Shown: positions 50,498-55,841 of the stretch, in pieces
How positions within the stretch are numbered: the stretch's first letter is position 1
Layout of the letters: the number at the start of each line of letters is the position of its first letter
Assembly (NCBI GenBank): GCA_910578115.1
Contig: CAJTPO010000001.1
Span: forward strand, 1-55,841
Origin: an uncultured Lachnospiraceae bacterium
GTDB lineage: Bacteria > Bacillota > Clostridia > Lachnospirales > Lachnospiraceae
Reading direction: 5' to 3'
Length of the DNA: 55,841 nucleotides
Made by a program: the position numbers and the translations under genes
The notes under the pieces: model-generated
Seen by the model: only the letters and a program-made list of their open reading frames with translations
Told to the model about the DNA's origin: nothing
The model's database searches: none

Positions 50498-51694
50498 ATG
50501 ATCTGGTATCCCTATGAACAGATGAAAACCATGCGAGAACCTTTTCAGATCATAGATGCGAAAGGTGTCTGGCTGAAAACACCGGAGTGGGAGATGATCG
50601 ATTCGATCTCATCCTGGTGGAGTGTAATCCATGGGTATAAACACCCGGAGCTTACGGAGGCCATCAAGGCTCAGGCTGATTGTTTTTGTCATGTGATGCT
50701 GGGCGGGCTGACCCACGAACCGGTGCAGAGACTTTCCGATAAGCTGCGCAGCTTTCTGCCGGGGGATTTGAATTACTGTTTCTTCTCCGACTCCGGAAGT
50801 GTGGCGGTGGAGGTGGCGTTGAAAATGGCGTTGCAGTATTATGTAAACCAAGGAGAGCGTCAGCGGACGAAGGTGCTCGCCTTGACTCATGCTTATCACG
50901 GCGACACCTTTAAGGCCATGGAAGTGGGAGATGATGCGGATTATCATTTTATTCTGGAGGCTTATGGGGAGAAGAAGGATGTGATTCATATCCCTGCGGA
51001 GATTCCGGCATTGGAGGAAGTTTTCGAGAAATATCATCAGGAACTGAACTGCTTTATTGTGGAACCGCTGCTGCAGGGGGCAGGCGGGATGCGCATGTAT
51101 GACGTATCTTTTCTCGTGCGGGCCAGGCAGTTGTGCGACCGGTATGGAGTGCTGCTGGTTTTCGATGAGGTGGCGACAGGATTTGGACGCACCGGAAATC
51201 GTTTCGTGGCAGACCTGGTGCTGCCGGATATCCTGGTGCTTGGTAAGGCGCTGACGGGAGGTTATATCGGCCACGCTGTCACGGTGGCGAATCAAAAGGT
51301 GTATGACGGCTTCTACAGCGATGAACCGGAGAAAGCGTTGATGCACGGGCCTACCTTTATGGGCAATGCGCTGGCCTGCAGCGCAGCACTGAAGTCCATC
51401 GAGATTTTTGAACGGGAGGACTATATGGCGAAGATCCACCGCATTGAAGAGATCACCAGGCGGGAGATGGAAGGGTTTGAGGCTCCCGAGGTCAGGGAAG
51501 TGAGGATAATGGGAGGCTGTGTGTGTGTGGAGGTGAAGGATGCAGGCTGCCTGAAAGGATATCAGCGGTTCGCCGGTGTACGTGGGGTGTTCAGCCGGCC
51601 GTTTCTGAATTGTATGTATGCCATGGTGCCTTATATTATATCGGAAGAGGAGCTGGTGAGAGTGCTTGATACGATGAAGGAATGGTTTACATAA
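50498..51694 (+). CDS. bioA: Adenosylmethionine-8-amino-7-oxononanoate aminotransferase
   Basis: A 398-residue class III PLP aminotransferase; ATG 50498 follows AGAAGGAGG. Typical motifs: IWYPYEQMK at the N terminus, SSWWSVIHGYKHPEL near residue 38-52, YCFFSDSGSVAVEVALKMAL near 90-110 and AYHGDTFKAMEVG near 133-146. VFDEVATGFGRTGN lies near 222-235, and the PLP lysine is in LVLGKALTGGYIG near 247. It is somewhat shorter than the usual 420-450 residues. It converts KAPA to DAPA. No bioF or bioW gene is in the operon, so KAPA must come from elsewhere or be imported. Confidence 0.94.
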   Translation: MIWYPYEQMKTMREPFQIIDAKGVWLKTPEWEMIDSISSWWSVIHGYKHPELTEAIKAQADCFCHVMLGGLTHEPVQRLSDKLRSFLPGDLNYCFFSDSGSVAVEVALKMALQYYVNQGERQRTKVLALTHAYHGDTFKAMEVGDDADYHFILEAYGEKKDVIHIPAEIPALEEVFEKYHQELNCFIVEPLLQGAGGMRMYDVSFLVRARQLCDRYGVLLVFDEVATGFGRTGNRFVADLVLPDILVLGKALTGGYIGHAVTVANQKVYDGFYSDEPEKALMHGPTFMGNALACSAALKSIEIFEREDYMAKIHRIEEITRREMEGFEAPEVREVRIMGGCVCVEVKDAGCLKGYQRFAGVRGVFSRPFLNCMYAMVPYIISEEELVRVLDTMKEWFT

Positions 51695-51853
51695 AGTGGA
51701 AGTCGACATGATATTGCATTGATTAAAGCGAGGCTGCCATAAAAAATTTGTGCATTATTTGTGAATTTTGCTTTAACTATATCTTTTGCGGTCTAAATGT
51801 GTTAAATTATTTGTTTAGAGAAATTATTATACGATGGAAAGAGGGCACATAAA

Positions 51854-53008
51854 ATGGCAAAGAACAAGACAACTCAGACGAATACAGGGACTGAGATGAG
51901 TAAAAGCAAAGCAAAACGCGAAGAGCGCAGGAAACAGGTTCAGAAGGCGAAGCGGGATGCAAGGGCAGCCAGAATAGTCGGCACTGCAGTGGCTTTGGTC
52001 GTGGGAGTGGCAATTGTGGCAGCAGTGGGCAGACAGCTGTATATCCTGGCGATCCGGACGACACCGGGGACGGAGTACAGTGCAGGACTCACGGCAGATG
52101 GCAGGATCGAGAATGCCGATATGAAAACGGCGCTTACGCTGGCTGATTATAAGAATATTTCCGTGCCGGAGGATGAAGTTGCCGCTACACAGGAAGAGGT
52201 AGAGGAGGAGATCAACTCCATGCTGGAATCCTATAAGGAGCTTAAGACGGATGCGGATCTGACAATTGCCGATGGCGATGAAGTCAATATAGATTATGTA
52301 GGAACTGTGGACGGAGTTGAGTTTGAAGGCGGCAACAGCGGTGGGGCAGGTTATGATGTGACGATTGGTTCCGGATCGCTGGTGGATGATTTTGAACAGC
52401 AGCTGATCGGGCATAAGCCAGGAGAGGAACTGACGGTAGAGGTTACTTTCCCGGAGGATTATAATGAAGAGATGGCAGGTAAGGACGCCAGTTTTGCGGT
52501 GACAGTCAATGGGATTAATAAGACACCGGAACTGACGGATGACTTTGTGGCGGAGAATCTGGCGGATACCGAGGAGGTGTCCACGGTGGCAGAATATCGT
52601 GCAAAGGTGGAAGGAGATTTCCGGAAAGAGCATCTGCGGGATTATCTGACCGACTATGTGGTGGAGAATTCCACGGTGAATACTTACCCGTCAAAGTATA
52701 TCAAGGCAACCAAATCCATTTTAAAATATGGAGATAATAACACGGGAAGTGAGATCGAGGATGAGATTGCATATGAGAAGGAGCTTACCGGGCGTGCCGA
52801 GGAGCAGGCGAAGGAAGCCATGGTGTATCAGGCAATCTTTGAGGATGCCGGCCTTTCCTTTGATATTGATACTTTCTTTGCGGAGCAGACTGAGGAAATG
52901 GGCGAAGAATATGTAGACAGTATCAAGGAGATGTACGGGGAAGCTTTCATAGCACAGAGCGAAATGAGACAGGCGGCAATCGAGCATCTGGTAGGATTAT
53001 ATCAGTGA
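51854..53008 (+). CDS. Membrane-anchored trigger-factor-like peptidyl-prolyl isomerase
   Basis: A 384-residue protein. A very basic N terminus (about 1-38, KSKAKREERRKQVQKAKRD) is followed by one membrane segment (about 40-60) that places the rest outside. An FKBP-type domain lies near residues 140-220 (GDEVNIDYVGTVDGVEFEGG; GSLVDDFEQQLIGHKPGEEL; FPEDYNEEMAGKDASF). A trigger-factor-like helical C-terminal region follows (TPELTDDFVAENLADTEEVS, to the end). Unlike cytoplasmic Tig it lacks the ribosome-binding signature, suggesting a surface foldase for secreted proteins. It has a good ribosome site (GAAAGAGGG) and stands alone, ending at a terminator. Confidence 0.85.
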   Translation: MAKNKTTQTNTGTEMSKSKAKREERRKQVQKAKRDARAARIVGTAVALVVGVAIVAAVGRQLYILAIRTTPGTEYSAGLTADGRIENADMKTALTLADYKNISVPEDEVAATQEEVEEEINSMLESYKELKTDADLTIADGDEVNIDYVGTVDGVEFEGGNSGGAGYDVTIGSGSLVDDFEQQLIGHKPGEELTVEVTFPEDYNEEMAGKDASFAVTVNGINKTPELTDDFVAENLADTEEVSTVAEYRAKVEGDFRKEHLRDYLTDYVVENSTVNTYPSKYIKATKSILKYGDNNTGSEIEDEIAYEKELTGRAEEQAKEAMVYQAIFEDAGLSFDIDTFFAEQTEEMGEEYVDSIKEMYGEAFIAQSEMRQAAIEHLVGLYQ

Positions 53009-53081
53009 CGAGCCGATACTGCTTTGCGTATGGAATGAGAGTAAGATGCCATGAAAGCAATAAAAGAAAATGAAAGATCAT

Positions 53082-53121
53082 CAAAACAGCCAGTACCCTG
53101 CCTGCAGGGCTGGCTGTTTTG
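53082..53121 (+). terminator. Intrinsic terminator after the trigger-factor-like gene
   Basis: A 12-bp stem CAAAACAGCCAG / CTGGCTGTTTTG around an inner CCTGC-CTGCAGG hairpin, ending in TTTT. A second small hairpin (CCCTGC / GCAGGG) follows near 53134-53154. Confidence 0.8.
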
Positions 53122-53379
53122 CCATTCATGGGACCCTGCGCTTAGTTGCAGGGCATCCGGCCGATAACTGTAACATTAACTTCTATATTTACAGGAAGGC
53201 ATTTACAGCAGAATATGGACTTTTTTACTAAAAAGAGCTATGATTAAACTGCAGTCTGTATCGGAGATGGTGTATGACAGGCTGTAAGAAACTGTTTCAA
53301 AGTAATCTGTATGGCCGGAACTGAGCCGACAGGTTATATTGCGGCAGTGCCGAAGGATTTAAATAAGGGGATGGAATTG
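53122..53379. other. Upstream region of the hybrid kinase
   Basis: About 250 bases without a supported gene. It contains the second small hairpin and AT-rich sequence that should hold the kinase promoter; no clear consensus was found. The open frame from 53311 to 53379 lacks a ribosome site. Confidence 0.3.
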
Positions 53380-55554
53380 GTGGAAAAGAAACACAGATAT
53401 GTTTATTTGCTGTTAATTGCTTCTGCACTGGTCATTATCTTTTTTGTCACATTTATTTATGTTGGGCAGCTGAACAGAACGATTCTGGATAATATCATAA
53501 ACTCGATCAGTGAGATTGCAGAGCATGACAAGTCCACGATCAAGACGTATATTGAGATATGCTGGGAGGATCTTGCGGAGATCCAGGAGCGTTTCGTGAG
53601 CTATGGATGTGAGACGACTGAGGATATTGAGAGCAGGATGGATCTGGAATGTGAGGCCAGCAGCTTTACCCATATCTATCTGCTGACGGAAGAGGGTGCG
53701 CTTTATACGGATCGGTGTGGAACCGATAGCTTTGGCGGTGTAGACGGCAGGCGGGATCTGCTGCCGTATTTTGCCAATGGGGAGCAGCGTGTGGTGGCCC
53801 GGTTCGATGAGCGGATACCGGAAGACGGGGAGGTGAAGGAGCGGATCCTCTATGGCGTCAGACTGCAGGATTATGAAGTGGACGGGACGAAGATGCTCGC
53901 CATGCTCGGCGTCAGTGACATTTCTTCCATTCAGGATAAAATGGTCATCGACAGCTACAAGAAGGACGGCCGGAGCCGGGGACACAGTGCGCTGGTTGAT
54001 ATGGACGGCAACTATGTTGTAGACATCAGTAAGGAAGGTTACCGGAACAAGTACAGCAACCTGTTTGACCATCTGTCGGAATCCATATCATCGGAGATGA
54101 CCAATGAGGAGGTGGCGGCGAAGCTGAAAAATCGGGAAACCTTCGCCTTTTATCACTCTCATGCAGGGGAGGAACATCAGGAGCTGTTCTATTTTATTCC
54201 TCTTGATAAAGAGATGGATCTGTATTTCATCATGTCTTTGAGTGAGTCGGTGTTTACGGAACAGAGTAAGAAATTTGTTACCATGAGTATGGTGATGCTG
54301 GTATTCAGTATGATGACGGTAGTTGTTATGCTGTTGATTGTCATGAAATATCAGACGAAAACGTTGATCGCAGCGGAAAGGGCCAGGTCGCAGCGGGAGT
54401 TCCTCTCCAATATGAGCCATGAGATACGCACACCGCTCAACGGTCTGATCGGTATGAATCATCTGATCATGGGCAACATCGATAATGAGGGACAGCGGGG
54501 ACAGATCAAGGAATGGCTGCGCAAGTCTCAAAGCACGGCCAATTATCTATTGTCCCTGGTGAACGATGTTCTGGATATGTCCAAGCTGCAGGCGGGTAAG
54601 GTGGATCTTATCAGCGAACCGCTTCTGGTATCCGCCATGGTTGATGAGATCACTGCCATGCAGGCGGACAATATCAGGAGCCGGGGCGTGGAATTCATTG
54701 TTGAAAAGGAGATAATGGTGCCATGTATCGAAGGAGATGCGACAAGGACCAAACAGATTTTGATGAATATTGTCGGGAATGCCGCCAAATTTACACCTAA
54801 GGGGAAGTGGATCAGGCTGTCGGTTTCTCAGAAGCAGACGGATGATCTGCATGTGATCACCACCTATCGGTGTGAAGACAGGGGAATCGGGATTTCCAGG
54901 GAGTATATCGGGAAGATTTTTGATTCTTTCAGTCAGGAGAGAAATCGGCATACGGAAGGGATTAAGGGGACCGGACTTGGTATGGCCATCAGCAAGTTGC
55001 TGGCAAATGCCATGGGCGGCGACATCACCGTGGAGAGCGAACTGAATGAGGGAAGTACGTTTACGGTCACGATTCCTTCCGTTATCATGAAAGAGATACC
55101 GGAATATCTGCAGGAGGGAATGGAGGAAGCAGGGGCCGGAGCTCTGAAAATGGATACGGGTAGGTCAGAAGGCCGGCCGGTGAAGATCATGGTGGTTGAG
55201 GATGTGGAACTGAATGCCGAGGTATTGCTGGAGATTTTGTCGATGGAAGGCTTTGAGACGGCACATGCGGTAAACGGAAGGGAAGCGGTGGAGATGTTTT
55301 GTAATTCCGATCCCGGGGAATTTGATATCATTCTTATGGATATGCAGATGCCGGTGATGGATGGCTGCACTGCGGCCGCCGAGATCCGCAGGCTGGAGCG
55401 TGAAGACGCGGCATCGGTTCAGATCTATGCCTGTACTGCCAATACCTTCCAGGAAGACAGGGAGCGGGCGATGCAAAGCGGCATGGATGATTTCCTGACG
55501 AAGCCGATCGATGTGGCGGTTCTCTTGAAAAAGATGAGCAGGGCTGTGAAGTAA
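53380..55554 (+). CDS. Hybrid sensor histidine kinase with receiver domain
   Basis: A 724-residue protein, probably from GTG 53380 (AAGGGG nine bases upstream); ATG 53311 and 53371 lie in frame but have poor ribosome sites. A membrane segment (about 8-30), an extracellular domain of about 290 residues (likely a Cache-type sensor) and a second segment (about 310-330) are followed by the dimerisation domain EFLSNMSHEIRTPLNGLIGM. The ATPase domain has GNAAKFTPKG and EDRGIGISREY. The C-terminal receiver has VVEDVELNAEVLLEIL, phospho-acceptor Asp in IILMDMQMPVMDG and Lys in DFLTKPI. No HPt domain or DNA-binding output is fused, so a separate partner is expected. Confidence 0.9.
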   Translation: MEKKHRYVYLLLIASALVIIFFVTFIYVGQLNRTILDNIINSISEIAEHDKSTIKTYIEICWEDLAEIQERFVSYGCETTEDIESRMDLECEASSFTHIYLLTEEGALYTDRCGTDSFGGVDGRRDLLPYFANGEQRVVARFDERIPEDGEVKERILYGVRLQDYEVDGTKMLAMLGVSDISSIQDKMVIDSYKKDGRSRGHSALVDMDGNYVVDISKEGYRNKYSNLFDHLSESISSEMTNEEVAAKLKNRETFAFYHSHAGEEHQELFYFIPLDKEMDLYFIMSLSESVFTEQSKKFVTMSMVMLVFSMMTVVVMLLIVMKYQTKTLIAAERARSQREFLSNMSHEIRTPLNGLIGMNHLIMGNIDNEGQRGQIKEWLRKSQSTANYLLSLVNDVLDMSKLQAGKVDLISEPLLVSAMVDEITAMQADNIRSRGVEFIVEKEIMVPCIEGDATRTKQILMNIVGNAAKFTPKGKWIRLSVSQKQTDDLHVITTYRCEDRGIGISREYIGKIFDSFSQERNRHTEGIKGTGLGMAISKLLANAMGGDITVESELNEGSTFTVTIPSVIMKEIPEYLQEGMEEAGAGALKMDTGRSEGRPVKIMVVEDVELNAEVLLEILSMEGFETAHAVNGREAVEMFCNSDPGEFDIILMDMQMPVMDGCTAAAEIRRLEREDAASVQIYACTANTFQEDRERAMQSGMDDFLTKPIDVAVLLKKMSRAVK

Positions 55555-55609
55555 GACTTTCTTTTCTGTTTTCGAAACTTTTTTATAATTTGTATAGATA
55601 AGGTAAACA

Positions 55610-55646
55610 ATATGGCAGGCGGCAGATTCTTTGTCGCCTGCTATAT
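55610..55646 (+). terminator. Intrinsic terminator after the hybrid kinase
   Basis: A 12-bp stem ATATGGCAGGCG / CGCCTGCTATAT (one G-T pair) with a 13-nt loop, followed by TTTGTGG. Confidence 0.7.
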
Positions 55647-55700
55647 TTGTGGTAAAAGTTCTTCTGGCAATTCCATAGCTGCCGTTATGTTTCCTGGTAG

Positions 55701-55764
55701 TTGATTTTATCAGGAAAAATAGAATGCAAGTCGCTTGAAAATTGATTTTATCAACCTGTATAAT
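55701..55764 (+). promoter_or_regulatory. Promoter with twin palindromic sites before the XRE gene
   Basis: TTGAT-TTT-ATCAA at 55742-55754 and TTGAT-TTT-ATCAG at 55701-55713 are two copies of one palindromic site 41 bp apart. The first lies in the spacer between TTGAAA (55735) and TATAAT (55759), where a repressor would block the promoter. The downstream gene encodes an XRE-type start, so autoregulation is likely. Confidence 0.55.
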
Positions 55765-55787
55765 ACAAACAGTAAAGGGAGGTGCAC

Positions 55788-55841
55788 ATGAAAGAGATCA
55801 ATCTGGCAAAGACTATTCATGCAAAACGGAAAGAGCGGCGG
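55788..55841 (+). CDS. Start of an XRE-family regulator (cut by the window edge)
   Basis: Only 18 codons are present (MKEINLAKTIHAKRKERR) after an excellent GGGAGGTG ribosome site. The sequence matches the first helix of XRE/Cro-type helix-turn-helix regulators (typically continuing with an ITQEELA-like motif). The rest lies beyond the window. Confidence 0.6.
   Translation, partial: MKEINLAKTIHAKRKERR

Noticed and set aside
1..55841. CRISPR arrays, tRNA or rRNA genes
   Set aside because: No regularly spaced identical repeats, no cloverleaf-like genes with conserved TTCRANNC-type arms and no rRNA signature sequences were noticed.

Overview
The window looks like a chromosomal stretch of a low-to-mid-GC Clostridia bacterium, most likely a gut Lachnospiraceae. 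This is inferred from gene content (GNAT_C-type acyltransferase, YesM/YesN-linked sugar transporter, VanRS-like systems, bioYBDA, glpK with a GlpA/FAD oxidoreductase/DUF1667 set), strong GGAGG-type ribosome sites and Firmicute-style promoters. A GC-richer backbone is interrupted by AT-richer accessory blocks. No rRNA, tRNA, CRISPR array or intact insertion sequence was seen.

Layout. 1-3000 is debris of an integrated conjugative or mobilizable element: a 3' relaxase fragment, a small secreted protein with a companion ORF, and gene ends. 3125-3940 is an acyltransferase. 3960-6978 is an AT-rich cargo block: a remnant of a DUF1016 (YhcG-type) nuclease, a MerR/TipA-like regulator and a two-gene ABC exporter. 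7060-10021 is a GH30 glycosidase divergent from an AraC regulator. 10158-14852 is a MoxR / DUF58 / transglutaminase operon. 14950-19912 is an AT-rich two-component system plus a FtsX-type ABC transporter; both the ATPase and the permease are broken by one-base deficits in homopolymer runs. 20375-27416 is a carbohydrate ABC importer operon with its YesM/YesN two-component pair, followed by an unclassified large enzyme-like protein and a chimeric DUF4038-like fragment.

30269-32396 is an RloA/RloB-like ATPase and TOPRIM-like pair, probably phage defence. 32499-39093 holds an amidohydrolase, an internally deleted Uma2-like ORF and the glycerol catabolic operon. 39209-40487 is an endonuclease/exonuclease/phosphatase protein with an unknown partner. 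40627-47907 holds two OmpR/VanRS-like two-component systems. Each is followed by one output gene, a large solute-binding lipoprotein and a VanY-like D,D-carboxypeptidase. The promoters of these two output genes are nearly identical in sequence and spacing, so they probably form one cell-envelope regulon. 48055-51694 is bioY-bioB-bioD-bioA behind a clear BirA operator. The window closes with a membrane-anchored trigger-factor-like foldase, a hybrid sensor kinase and the first codons of an XRE-type regulator.

The most interesting signals are regulatory: (i) the twin VanR-like promoters at 42455 and 46868; (ii) a 23-bp box shared by the promoters at 14951 and 16774; (iii) twin MerR operators with matching 19-bp spacers at 4203 and 5092. 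The paired frameshifts in the FtsX-type transporter and several genes that look internally deleted or chimeric also merit checking. All assignments come from reading the sequence and from knowledge of the families; no database search was run.
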